A stretch of DNA of 64,000 nt, from contig CAVSZA010000039.1 of assembly GCA_963732095.1 (NCBI GenBank), positions 114,894 to 178,893 of the forward strand. The letters run 5' to 3'. The translations under genes and the position numbers were made by a program. The notes beneath the pieces were generated by a model. It did not search any database. It was not told the origin of the DNA and saw only the letters and a list, made by a program, of their open reading frames with translations. The DNA is from AP-15 sp963732095. Its GTDB lineage: Bacteria; Pseudomonadota; Alphaproteobacteria; ATCC43930; CGMCC-115725. The stretch's first letter is position 1. Every line of letters begins with the position of its first letter. This document shows positions 9,168 to 17,734 of the stretch, piece after piece.

Positions 9168-9670
9168 AAAAATCTACGGCAGGATGTGTTGGTGACGGCA
9201 GAACTGACGTTGGTAGGGACGCCGTGTGTGGAACATAGCAGGAACAGGCGGCGCTAACGCCTGCTACCCTTCGCATGTCAAAGGAACCTGGACAGCCTTC
9301 CAACCGGCTCAACTCAATCTTTGCTCATCGTGGTGGCGGTTGCACTCAGCCCCGCAATTGTCCTCTTCCTCGCCGATGCGATTGGATGGCTCATCCGCCA
9401 AGCAAGGGGAAAAGGGGGAGTAACTACCCTCGGTCAAAACGAGAGCGGGGTCCGCCAATGAGCAGTGCCCGGACTGGGGCGGTCGGGCGGTCATTGGTGC
9501 GTTCGTCCCATTGAGCCCAGTCGTGGTGTTCCTGATCGTCATCGCGGCGGCGGGTGGAGCGCGAGGGTATTGCGCCAGCGGGCTCGCCCGGCGGGTCGGG
9601 TGGCGTCAACAATTTGTTAACCGTTCTTAGCGGAATGTGGGCCGGCCAGTGCGACGGGGGAACATCAGTA

Positions 9671-9850
9671 ATGGACAGTTTGCCATCCTGGGCCGTGTGG
9701 ATCATCACCGCGGCTGCCGCTGGGCTCAGTCTCGGGCTCGCCTTTTTCATGGTCGGTGCGATCAGCCGTTCCCTGTGGACGCACTCGAAGGGGGCGTTGG
9801 GGCCGGAGCAGGTACGCGACGAAGCGGCCATTGCAGGTCCGTTGGGGTGA
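9671..9850 (+). CDS. Small single-pass membrane protein
   Basis: 59-residue protein with one clear hydrophobic helix (WAVWIITAAAAGLSLGLAFF) and a short polar tail. The ATG at 9671 has a GGGGGA ribosome site. Two more short hydrophobic frames lie just upstream (about 9319-9461 and 9491-9626) without good starts. Function unknown. Confidence 0.45.
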   Translation: MDSLPSWAVWIITAAAAGLSLGLAFFMVGAISRSLWTHSKGALGPEQVRDEAAIAGPLG

Positions 9851-9855
9851 GGCGG

Positions 9856-9936
9856 CCACGTGTGCCGTGGATGCGGCCGGAAGACTACGTCCACATGTTG
9901 GAGGGGCTGCGCAAGGCCGGCTGGCGGGAGACATGA
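9856..9936 (+). pseudogene. Adenylate cyclase, C-terminal tail remnant
   Basis: The frame reads PWMRPEDYVHMLEGLRKAGW and ends at a stop. I recognise this tail from class III adenylate cyclase/TPR proteins of rhizobia. Everything upstream of it is missing. Confidence 0.5.
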
Positions 9937-10029
9937 GCCTGACCCGGCGTCTCGCCGCAATCCTCGCGGCCGATGTTACTCGCGTTTGGGGAGGAGGGCA
10001 CGCTCTATGCGACCGTATAAAGCGAACCG
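9933..10029 (+). pseudogene. Adenylate cyclase, N-terminal remnant
   Basis: The ATG overlaps the preceding stop. The start MSLTRRLAAILAADV is the usual N-terminus of class III adenylate cyclases, and a second frame continues as GEEGTLYATV, matching the expected next segment after a frameshift. The catalytic domain is absent. Together with the preceding tail, this marks a former tandem pair of cyclase genes with the bodies deleted. Confidence 0.5.
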
Positions 10030-10144
10030 AGCGCGCCGCGCGCCCGTGTTCAAATAAAGGCGGGTCGCGATCAAGAAAAATACCACAACAGGCTCACGGC
10101 CCGATCGTACGTGAGAGACCGCCTACGGACCAAGTGACGAGAGA

Positions 10145-10543
10145 TCAATTCAATCTGGGACCACCGAAGATCAACCAATTGCCTAGTGTAAGCAATCGCC
10201 CCATCAAGTGACATTGGATCGTTATCAAGGGCATCACCGTCGCCTGGGCCGCGTCAGCGAGGCGACGCACCTCGGCGAGTGCCGAGAGGTCGGCCGCAAG
10301 GAAAGCCGCCACGCCGCCGCTGGCCTCGATGTCGGCGACGACGCGAGCAGCTCTCTCCGCATCACGGCCATGCACCAGCACGTGCGCACCGGCTTGCCCG
10401 AGCTTGCGAGCGACGAGCCGGCCGACCCCGTCTGTCGAACCGGTGACCAGTGCCGCCTTTCCGCTCACTTTTCCATCGCAGGTCTCCTCACGGGGCTCAA
10501 CGAGCGAGATTACTTTGGGATGCCGGGAGTTCGAAGTCGTCAT
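10145..10543 (-). pseudogene. Short-chain dehydrogenase, N-terminal fragment
   Basis: About 75 residues of SDR sequence: GKAALVTGSTDGVGRLVARK (the TGxxxGxG cofactor motif), HGRDAERAARVVADIEASGG and FLAADLSALAEVRRLAD. Homology stops near position 10240, well before the YxxxK active site, and the frame continues into unrelated sequence. Full SDRs have about 250 or more residues. Confidence 0.75.
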
Positions 10544-10628
10544 TTCTCGGAGACTAAAACGATCGCAGCCGGTGCAGCCGGGCGCCAAAAAACGAAGGGG
10601 CGAGCTCGGCTTACGGCTGTCCTTTTGA

Positions 10629-10685
10629 AGGTGGGACCAGAAGTTCGAATCCTTCTCCCTCCAGCGGGGAGTCCACTGCGAACTT
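10629..10685 (+). repeat. tRNA-like dispersed repeat, copy R3
   Basis: GTGGGACCAGAAGTTCGAAT, then CCTTCTCCCTCCAGCGGGG and AGTCCACTGCGAACTT. Same T-arm, acceptor and tail layout as the other copies. Confidence 0.6.
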
Positions 10686-10705
10686 GCCCTGTACGGCAGT
10701 CGGCG

Positions 10706-10806
10706 CGGTCATGTTGTATCTGTGCATGGGCCGAGACCATTGAGCCGAGGAGCAGCAGCAGCGCCAATGATGATCTGCAGCGGTTGGCGCAGTTGATCCG
10801 CTTCAT
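10706..10806 (-). pseudogene. Secreted protein, signal-peptide fragment
   Basis: The minus-strand frame begins with a basic n-region and LALLLLLGSMVSAHAQ, a typical cleavable signal peptide. It then runs into repeat copy R3, so only the N-terminus of an exported protein appears to remain. Confidence 0.3.
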
Positions 10807-10907
10807 CGATCGTGAGCGATTAGCTGGAGGACAGTGAAACTACCCCGAGTAGCCGTTCTAACCTGCCCTACGAGAACCGGTCAAATAAGGCAGATTCTGC
10901 CGGGGAG

Positions 10908-11255
10908 GTGGTGAATGCGGCGAACTTTGGCTGCGCCGCTGCGGCTGCCGCGGCGGCCCAGCCCGATTCCCCGGAGCGGGCGGTGAGGCGGCGCTGGCTG
11001 GCGGTCGCCGCCTCGGCGTTGGTGATGGGGGCGTATGCCGGGCAGGGAGTTGTTCCCGCGGCGGAGACCTCGCCAGCGCCGATCGCCGGCATTGCACCGA
11101 GCTACGGCCCGAAAACGGTCAGCGCGGTGCCCAATACAGCGGCGATCGTCAGGCGCATCTGGTTGCCGGAACTCGATGCCGGCTACGACCCGCAGGGGCT
11201 TGCGGTTGATGACGGCGCAATTTACGTCTCCGCCTATCGCAGCGACAGCTTAGGC
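10908..11255 (+). pseudogene. Secreted protein N-terminal fragment (beta-propeller-like)
   Basis: The frame has a membrane or signal segment (RRRWLAVAASALVMGAYAGQ) followed by IWLPELDAGYDPQGLAVDDG and IYVSAYRS, reminiscent of the first blade of SMP-30/NHL-type propellers. Homology ends abruptly near 11255, where a different gene fragment on the other strand begins. Confidence 0.35.
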
Positions 11256-11390
11256 GTCCGTCGCGGGCCGTGCCGGGTGCCGCGACAGCGGGTAGCGGCT
11301 AGTTTCGATGGTTTTGGCGAGCAGGTTCCGCAGCGCGAAGCGCTCGACATCGGTCAGGTCAAGCGGCACGCCAAACGTCGATCGGGGCAT
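11250..11390 (-). pseudogene. Small YPLSPR-family protein, 3' truncated
   Basis: Reads LTDVERFALRNLLAKTIETS then RYPLSR before the match ends. Related proteins lie at 42344-42523 and 63332-63670, where the motif continues as LSPRVQNLKGILAK. The ATG at 11390 has a GGGAGAG ribosome site. Function unknown. The C-terminal half is missing at the junction with the secreted-protein fragment. Confidence 0.45.
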
Positions 11391-11626
11391 TAGCCGCTCT
11401 CCCTTCCTCTGTGTTGAGGCGGGAGCGCAACCCTCGGCTCTCTCGGTCGACGGCGTGCCAGACATAGGAACCATCGATCCGGTCAGCTTATGCCGTTTAG
11501 CCCGACGGAGATAGTTATTCGCGACGCCGCCCCGAAGGTTAGGCGCGCCTGCTACGACCCGGGCGGTCTCTGGCCAACGCGGGTTCCCGGCCAGTGGAAA
11601 GACGATACAGGCGCCCTGGTGGGGAT

Positions 11627-11773
11627 ATTGTCAACTTAACTCGGTCGAGTTCGACCTTCTCGGCCCCTTTCTCTTGAGAGGGGGCAGCCCTATAGCCGTG
11701 CCAAGGACTTCTCTGCACCTGACCGCCGCGCCACCCACGGCAGGAGGATACCACCTCTGCTTAATTTGACAAT
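11627..11773. mobile_element. MITE, copy A (147 bp)
   Basis: Non-coding element bounded by ATTGTCAACTTAA and TTAATTTGACAAT (one mismatch in the inverted repeat). It is nearly identical to the element at 28915-29062. The interior holds two hairpins: GGTCGAGTTCGACC-like and CCCCTTTCTCTTGAGAGGGG-like. No transposase is encoded, so it would need a transposase supplied in trans. Confidence 0.75.
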
Positions 11774-11925
11774 GCCACCGGCCGAGCTGATGCCAGAGTC
11801 GGTTACTCTTGCTGGTTAAGAGAGGGTAGGATCGAGCCGGTCTCGGACGTACGTACAGCGGGCTATTGAGCCTCCGCTGAAGTGAACTCCCGAGGCGGGC
11901 CAATTGAGCTGAAAGTGCCAGGATC

Positions 11926-12108
11926 ATGGACAAGGCGATAATTGAACTGCTGGCGCGACGCGCCGGGCTGGACAAGGCGCTCGCGGAATTCCCCGAAGAC
12001 GTCACCGCGGCCGCCGAGCAAGCGAGCGGCTCGGTAGCTAAGATGAAGGCGCCTAGCAATCCGCGCGCCGAACCGTGGCCGCCGATGCGCGTCGGAACCG
12101 GGTTATGA
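11926..12108 (+). CDS. Small conserved hypothetical protein
   Basis: 60-residue acidic/amphipathic protein (IELLARRAGLDKALAEFPED then VTAAAEQ...PWPPMRVGTGL). I recall similar short proteins from rhizobia. Its stop overlaps the amidase start (ATGA), suggesting translational coupling. Function unknown; it could be a partner or regulator of the amidase. Confidence 0.55.
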   Translation: MDKAIIELLARRAGLDKALAEFPEDVTAAAEQASGSVAKMKAPSNPRAEPWPPMRVGTGL

Positions 12109-13499
12109 GTGACCTACACTGGATGACCGTAGCGGAGGCGGCACGAGCCATCGCCGCCCGAGAACTGTCACCGGTTGAGCTGATGAATGCGTTGCTGGAG
12201 CGCATCAGCCGGCTCGATCCGAAGCTGAATGTCTTCATCCGGCTTGACGGTGACGCGGCAATGGAAGCGGCCAGGGCTGCCGAGGCGGAGATCGTGTCGG
12301 GTCGCCGGCGCGGAACGTTGCACGGCGTTCCGGTCGGCATCAAAGATATTATCGACGTCGCGGGCCTGCCCACGACGTGCCATTCGAAGATATTGATCGA
12401 CAACATCGCATCGGCTGACGCGGTATGCGTGTCGCGCTTGCGCGCCGCCGGAGCGATCGTGCTGGGCAAGCTCTCCACCCACGAATTCGCAATCGGGGGT
12501 CCCAGTTTCGACCTTCCATGGGCGCCCGCTCGCAACCCGTGGAATCCAGATCATCACCCCGGCGGCTCGTCCTCGGGCTCAGGTTCAGGCCTGGCTGCGG
12601 GGCTGTTCCCGATGGCGCTCGGAAGCGACACCGGCGGCAGCGTGCGCAATCCGGCCAGTGCCTGTGGAATCGTCGGGCTAAAGCCGACCTACGGTTTGGT
12701 CTCGCGCCGTGGTGTCTTCCCACTTTCTTTCACGCTTGACCATGTTGGGCCGATGACGCGCACAGTGGGTGACAACGTGCTGCTGCTTGACGTCGTCGCC
12801 GGTCACGATCCGCTCGATCCCGGCAGCGTCGCTGCACCGAACGGCCATTACGCGAGCGGATTGAAGCGCGGCGTGCGCGGGCTTCGCATCGGCTTCATCC
12901 GGCACTTCCACGAGGAGGACATGCCGGCCAATGCCGAGGTAATGGCCGGGTTGGAACATGTCGCCCGTACTCTCCAGTCACTCGGCGCCGAGATCCGCGA
13001 CGTTCGCCTGCCAACGCTCGGTGAGTTCGCCGCCGTCAACCGAGTCATCCTACAGAGCGAGGCGTGGGCCATTCACAGCCAGTGGTTGCGGGAAAGACCC
13101 GGCGAATATGGTCAGCTCGCCCGTCGGCGTCTGATGGCCGGGGCGTTCATGAGTGCGGGCGACTACGTGCAGGCGGGGCGGCGCCGCTTAGAGATGATCA
13201 GCGCCGTCGAGGGCGCGTTGCGCGATGTCGACATCCTGCTATGCGCCAGCGCGATGGACCCGCCCAGCCGGATCGATAGCCCCGAAGAGGTCGAGCGCAC
13301 TTATCCACGGCAGGCTCGCACGCCGTTTAATGTTACCGGCCATCCTGCGGTCGCCATGATGAGCGGTCTTTCGTCCGGAGGTCTGCCGCTATCGGTGCAG
13401 TTCGTCGGCCGCAACTTCGCCGAGGCGACGCTGTTTCAAGCCGCGCGGGAATGGGAGCGCGCGGCAGGAACAGACAAACTGCATCCACCCGAGCTGTGA
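12105..13499 (+). CDS. Amidase (amidase-signature family)
   Basis: 464-residue amidase-signature enzyme hydrolysing a carboxamide or related bond; the substrate is not predictable from sequence. The catalytic Ser-cisSer-Lys triad is visible: Lys in GIKDI near residue 80, the glycine/serine-rich GGSSSGSG near 155 and nucleophile serine in GSDTGGS near 179. The start chosen overlaps the preceding small gene by 4 bases. It is not next to gatB or gatC, so it is unlikely to be the tRNA amidotransferase GatA. Confidence 0.93.
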   Translation: MSDLHWMTVAEAARAIAARELSPVELMNALLERISRLDPKLNVFIRLDGDAAMEAARAAEAEIVSGRRRGTLHGVPVGIKDIIDVAGLPTTCHSKILIDNIASADAVCVSRLRAAGAIVLGKLSTHEFAIGGPSFDLPWAPARNPWNPDHHPGGSSSGSGSGLAAGLFPMALGSDTGGSVRNPASACGIVGLKPTYGLVSRRGVFPLSFTLDHVGPMTRTVGDNVLLLDVVAGHDPLDPGSVAAPNGHYASGLKRGVRGLRIGFIRHFHEEDMPANAEVMAGLEHVARTLQSLGAEIRDVRLPTLGEFAAVNRVILQSEAWAIHSQWLRERPGEYGQLARRRLMAGAFMSAGDYVQAGRRRLEMISAVEGALRDVDILLCASAMDPPSRIDSPEEVERTYPRQARTPFNVTGHPAVAMMSGLSSGGLPLSVQFVGRNFAEATLFQAAREWERAAGTDKLHPPEL

Positions 13500-13525
13500 G
13501 GACACCAGAGGGCATGGAGCCCTCT

Positions 13526-13570
13526 TCGCGCCGGGGACTAACGGTTCGAATCTCGCTCCTCCAGGCTGAC
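13526..13570 (+). repeat. tRNA-like dispersed repeat, copy R4 (short)
   Basis: CGCGCCGGGGACTAACGG, then TTCGAATCTCGCTCCTCCAG. The T-arm and acceptor part are present; the AGCGGCGAG tail is lost. Confidence 0.5.
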
Positions 13571-13611
13571 CGCGTGGTCGGTACGGTGCGGGTTCGACGC
13601 GCCGCAGCGGC

Positions 13612-15270
13612 ATGGCTATGACCCTTGCCGAAACACTTCGGCTCGGCCGACTCGCCCGTTCTCAGGCCGCAGTCCGCGAACCGGCGGGGAAAGCGCCGGC
13701 GGAGCCGGTCGCACGTGTTCAACCGGCAGCGAGCGCGGCAAAACCGGAGCCGGGTCTGCGCGACTGGTTCGGCATCATGGCGATGGGCATCGGCCTATTC
13801 ATGGCGATAATGGACGTGCAGATCGTGACCAGCTCGTTGACCCAAATCCAGGGTGGCCTATCCGCCAGCACCGACGAGATCGCCTGGGTGCAAACGGCCT
13901 ATCTAATCGCCGACGTCGTCATGGTGCCGATGTGCGGGATCATGTCCCGGCTGTTCTCGACTCGCGTGGTGTTTGTGGTCGCCGCGCTCGGTTTCACCGG
14001 AACCAGCGCGTTGTGCGCCACCGCCACCAGCCTCGGCCAAATGATTGTCTATCGGGCGATGCAGGGGTTTTTGTGGCGGCGCAATCACGCCGACCGTGTG
14101 GCCGGTCGTCTACACCAAGTTCCGCGGCCAGCAGCTGGCGACCGTCATTGCGATTATCTCAGTTATTCTGAGCCTGTCATCGACCTTGGGTCCGACCCTC
14201 GGCGGGTTTTTGACTGATACGTTTTCTTGGCATTGGCTGTTTTTGGTCAACATCGTGCCCGGTCTCTTGGTCGCCACGGTCGTCTGGGTGACAATAGACA
14301 TCGACAAGCCCGACTTTTCGCTGCTGCGCGATTTCGACGTGACGGGCATGCTGCTAATGGCGACCTTTCTCGGCTGTCTCCAATATGCTCTTCAAGAAGG
14401 CCCCCGCTCGGACTGGCTCGACGACTATACGATCCGCGCCGCGGTGGCTGTCTCGACCGTGGGCGGGAGTTTGTTTTTTTGGCGGGCGCTGACCTACCGC
14501 CAACCGATCGTCGATCTTCGTGCCTACCTCAACCGCAATTTTGCTTTTGGCTCGTTTTTCACGTTCGTCGTCGGCATCGGCATGTACGGCACGACTTACC
14601 TGGTGCCGCTGTTTCTGGCTCAGGTACGCGGTTACAACGCACTGCAGATCGGCTTGACGATCATCGTTACTGGTCTGGTCACTATGGTGATGTCGCCGCT
14701 CAGTACTTTCATCGCTCGCCGGCTCGATTTGCGCTTAATGTTGGCGATCGGCTTGGGCCTGTTTGCCTTCTCGATGTATCTGACCGCCACACTGACCAAT
14801 CAGACCGCCTTCTGGGAGTTGTTCGTGCCTCAGGTGGTCCGGGGGCTGGGGCTGATCTGCTGCTATCTGCCGGCCAATATGATCGCGCTCGGCACGTTAC
14901 CGCAGGACAACATGAAGAACGCTGCCGGTCTCTACAATCTGACCCGCGATCTCGGCGGCGCAATCGGCCTGGCCACGATCGTTACGATCATGAATGAGCG
15001 GCTGCATTTTCACTGGATCCGATTGATCGAAGATATCAACCCGGCCCGCGCTGCCGTGCAACACTTCCTCGATTTGCAAGTCAACCGTTTTGATTCGCTC
15101 ATCCCCGGTAATTCGAGCCACGCTGCATGAAGATGCTTGCCAATCTGGTGCAGCGCGAAGCGCTTGTGCTGACCTATAACGACCTGTTGCTGCTGATCGG
15201 CTCCCTGTTCGTCTTCGGCCTGATGCTGCTACCGTTGGTCGGCCGCCCGCGCTCGTTCCTATCGCGCTAA
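13612..15270 (+). pseudogene. MFS exporter, DHA2 family, with two frameshifts
   Basis: A second EmrB/QacA-type exporter of about 550 residues. The first frame (13612 to about 14068) carries the start and the first four membrane segments up to RAMQGF. The reading continues one base out of frame as GGAITPTVWPVVY to about 15126 and returns to the first frame for the C-terminal helix ending at 15270 (LVQREALVLTYNDLLLLIG). The first break is in a run of five T at about 14068-14072, the second near 15126. The two shifts compensate, so either sequence error or a recent pseudogene is possible. Confidence 0.85.
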
Positions 15271-15277
15271 CCCTTCG

Positions 15278-15304
15278 GCGGACGCTGTTACGCCCAGCGT
15301 CCGC
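15278..15304 (+). terminator. Hairpin downstream of the exporter
   Basis: Perfect 10-bp stem GCGGACGCTG / CAGCGTCCGC with a 7-base loop, starting 7 bases after the exporter stop. No T tract follows, so it may act as a weak terminator or mRNA stabiliser. Confidence 0.45.
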
Positions 15305-15361
15305 AGCTGCTGGCAGGGCGACACTTGTCATCCTGCACTCCGGCCTAATAGAAGAGGGGAG

Positions 15362-16378
15362 ATGAAAGCCTATCACATCGACCGCTTCGGCGGCGTTGGT
15401 GGTATCGTGCGGCGATCGAGTGAGGATCCGCGGCCCGGGCCGAAGGAGGTCCTCATGCGGGTCCGCGCGAGTTCGCTGAACTATCGCGATTTGATGGTCC
15501 TCACGGGCGGTGGACGTGGCCCAACGAAAATCGGCGTCGTGCCGCTGTCCGACGGCGCTGGCGAGGTCGCAGCAATCGGCGAAGGAGCTACTCGGGTCAA
15601 AATTGGCGACCGGATTGCCGGTTGCTTTCATCCGCACTGGTTTGGCGGACCGATCAAGCCCGACTACTTGACCGACCGGCTCGGCGCCAATCTCGACGGA
15701 GTGCTGGCCGAATACGCGGTCTTCAATGAAGAAGCAGTCGTGCTTCTGCCAAGCCACCTGTCCTTTGAAGAGGCCGCCACCCTACCCTGCGCTGCCGTGA
15801 CCGCCTGGGTGGCATTGACAGGCCATCGCCGGGTCACTGCGGGAGACACTGTCCTGACCCAAGGTTCCGGGGGTGTTGCGGTGTTCGCAGTGCAATTCGC
15901 TCGGGTCTTGGGCGCTCGGGTTATCGCGACGACTTCGACCGCTGAGAAGGCCGAGCGGCTCAAGGCGCTGGGGGCTTCCGAAGTAGTCAATTATCGCGAG
16001 ACGCCGGATTGGGATGCAAAGGTGCGCGAACTGACCGGCGGCGGAGGCGTCGATTGTGTAATCGAGATCGGCGGGCCGGGGAGCATTGCAATGTCATTGA
16101 GGGCGTTGGCAGTAGGCGGGCACGTCAGCCTCATTGGTGCAAGTCTGTCGTCGTCGGGGACGGGGCTCGATCCTCTATTGTTGACCGGCCGCGGCATTAC
16201 GCTCGGCTCGATCAGCGTCGGCAGCCGCACCGATTTCGAGGCAATGAACCGGGCCATCGAACTGCACCGTTTGCACCCGGTTATCGATCGGACATTTCCG
16301 TTCGCCGAGGCTAAGGCGGCCTATCGGCATTTTGAGGGGCGCGGCCATTTCGGGAAGGTCGTGATTACGCACGGCTGA
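15362..16378 (+). CDS. MDR family NAD(P)-dependent alcohol dehydrogenase/quinone reductase
   Basis: 338-residue medium-chain dehydrogenase/reductase. It has the GroES-like N-terminal half (SSLNYRDLMVLTGGGRGP), the DGAGEV segment, and a Rossmann cofactor region with VLTQGSGGVAVFAVQFAR and VNYRETPDW. I do not see the zinc-binding cysteine cluster, so it is probably of the zinc-independent type. The ATG has a strong GAGGGGAG ribosome site. Substrate unknown. Confidence 0.9.
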   Translation: MKAYHIDRFGGVGGIVRRSSEDPRPGPKEVLMRVRASSLNYRDLMVLTGGGRGPTKIGVVPLSDGAGEVAAIGEGATRVKIGDRIAGCFHPHWFGGPIKPDYLTDRLGANLDGVLAEYAVFNEEAVVLLPSHLSFEEAATLPCAAVTAWVALTGHRRVTAGDTVLTQGSGGVAVFAVQFARVLGARVIATTSTAEKAERLKALGASEVVNYRETPDWDAKVRELTGGGGVDCVIEIGGPGSIAMSLRALAVGGHVSLIGASLSSSGTGLDPLLLTGRGITLGSISVGSRTDFEAMNRAIELHRLHPVIDRTFPFAEAKAAYRHFEGRGHFGKVVITHG

Positions 16379-16404
16379 GCCTCCAGGTTCTGTGGGCTGG
16401 CCCC

Positions 16405-16605
16405 GTGGCTTGGTTCGCGCTCATCATCGCTGGTCTGCTCGACGTCGCCTGGGCGTTCTCGATGAAGCAGTCCGAAGGCTTCACTCGCCTGTGGCCTTCG
16501 GTGGTGACCGTTCTGGCGATGGTCGCGAGCTTCGGGCTCCTCGCTTGGTCGATGCGGTCGCTTCCGCTCGGCACAGCCTACACAATCTGGACGGGCATCG
16601 GCGCG
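16405..16605 (+). pseudogene. sugE: SMR-family exporter (SugE/GdX-like), truncated
   Basis: The first 67 residues match small multidrug resistance proteins of the SugE/Gdx type: WFALIIAGLLDVAWAFSMK, then SEGFTRLWP and LPLGTAYTIWTGIGA. The full-length proteins have about 105 residues and four helices. Here the sequence stops at GIGA and switches into an antisense IS630 transposase remnant. The GTG start follows the preceding oxidoreductase by 26 bases. Confidence 0.75.
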
Positions 16606-16850
16606 GCCAGCCATGCCGACACTTTTGGGATGTTTGTGGGTGGCGTAGTTGTCGAGAACGACATGGATCGGCTTGCCAGCCGCGACTTGGCGCTCGACGG
16701 CATTGAGAAAGCGGATAAATTTGAGGTGGCGGTGGCGCTGCATGCAGCGGCCGATCACCGTGCCGTCGAACAAACTGAGCGCGGCGAACAGGGTAGTGGT
16801 GCCGTGCCGCTTGTAGACCGCGTCGCTGTACCGCGGATCGCCTGACGCGG
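16606..16850 (-). mobile_element. IS630-family transposase remnant
   Basis: The minus strand encodes KRHGTTTLFAALSLFDGTVI, then GRCMQRHRHLKFIRFLNAVE and VVLDNYATHKHPK, the central catalytic region of IS630-type DDE transposases. The C-terminal (WxxxVExxF) region and the N-terminus are missing. It resembles but is not identical to the complete IS630 at 43.6-44.8 kb. Its edge truncates sugE. Confidence 0.75.
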
Positions 16851-17196
16851 CGATTGCGAATGTGGTGCAGGTGCCAGTCAACGATCCACTATTGCTGATC
16901 CCAGCAGTGGCGTACGTCACGCACAATCTGGGCTTCGGTGTCACGGTGATGACTGTGAGTGGATGCTTGCCTCAAATACGGCGTGAATCCGTGCCCCCTT
17001 TCGGGGCCGAAACGCGCGACCTCGTACAGTCTCCTTGTAAAGATATCGACGGCAGATTATGTCCTTGCAGTCGACTCCCGTGGTTCGTGTGCGTTCCCCA
17101 GCTCGCGATAGAGCGCCGGACCTGCCTCCGTTCCGTGCCGAGATTGACCCGCCACCAGTGCTGGATGGCGGTCGTTTTGCTTTGAAGGAACGTACG

Positions 17197-17403
17197 ATGG
17201 CTAGGGGAACAGTAAAGTGGTTCAACGCCCAGAAGGGATATGGATTTATTCAGCCCGATGACGGCTCGAAGGACGTATTCGTCCACATATCTGCCGTTGA
17301 GCGAGCAGGGTTGAGCTCCCTCAACGAAAATCAGAAGCTCAGCTACGAACTCGAACGCGGCCAACAGGGGAAGACTTCAGCGGTCAACCTCCAAACCGAG
17401 TAG
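17197..17403 (+). CDS. cspA: Cold-shock protein CspA family
   Basis: 68-residue single cold-shock domain that binds single-stranded RNA and DNA and melts mRNA structure in the cold. RNP1 (KGYGFIQPD) and RNP2 (DVFVHISAV) are both intact. The ATG is preceded by GAAGGAA. The 150-base non-coding stretch upstream could be the long structured 5' leader common in csp genes. Confidence 0.95.
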   Translation: MARGTVKWFNAQKGYGFIQPDDGSKDVFVHISAVERAGLSSLNENQKLSYELERGQQGKTSAVNLQTE

Positions 17404-17420
17404 GGTTCAATGGCGCGGGA

Positions 17421-17442
17421 GTGCCGCCGGACACGGCGGCAC
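17421..17442 (+). terminator. Hairpin between cspA and the next small gene
   Basis: Perfect 8-bp stem GTGCCGCC / GGCGGCAC with loop GGACAC, 18 bases after the cspA stop and before the next ribosome site. No T tract, so it may attenuate rather than terminate. Confidence 0.45.
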
Positions 17443-17462
17443 CCCGCTCGCTGGAGGAGAAA

Positions 17463-17657
17463 ATGGCTTCCCATAAATTTGCCGTTGGGCAGACCCTGCG
17501 ATTCTCGCCCAGTCTGGGTGAAGATAGCAGAAGAAAGGGTCGCTACAAGGTTGTTCGACAGCTCCCCGAGGCGGGCAACGCGTTTCAATACCGCATCAAG
17601 AGCGAGACGGACGGCCATGAACGCGTCGTTCGGGAAGACCAGATCGAGCGCTGGTAA
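17463..17657 (+). CDS. Small conserved hypothetical protein
   Basis: 64-residue basic protein (FAVGQTLRFSP, YKVVRQLPEAGNAFQYRIKS, HERVVREDQIERW). I recall similar short proteins from rhizobia. The ATG at 17463 follows GGAGGAGAAA, a strong ribosome site. The SH3-like beta pattern suggests nucleic-acid or protein binding, but function is unknown. Confidence 0.65.
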   Translation: MASHKFAVGQTLRFSPSLGEDSRRKGRYKVVRQLPEAGNAFQYRIKSETDGHERVVREDQIERW

Positions 17658-17734
17658 CTACGATCGGCTACGGTGCCGCGAGCGGTTGCCTCCTATCATC
17701 TCGCCCGGCACGCCGAATTCGGCGACTACATCCC

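Noticed and set aside
11818..11856. Additional minus-strand repeat copy (GGCTCGATCCTACCCTCTC)
   Set aside because: Similar to R1 but too degenerate and short to list with confidence; kept as a possible copy.
12105..13499. GatA subunit of glutamyl-tRNA amidotransferase
   Set aside because: No gatB or gatC nearby and the neighbours are a small unknown gene and an exporter, so a general amidase is more likely.
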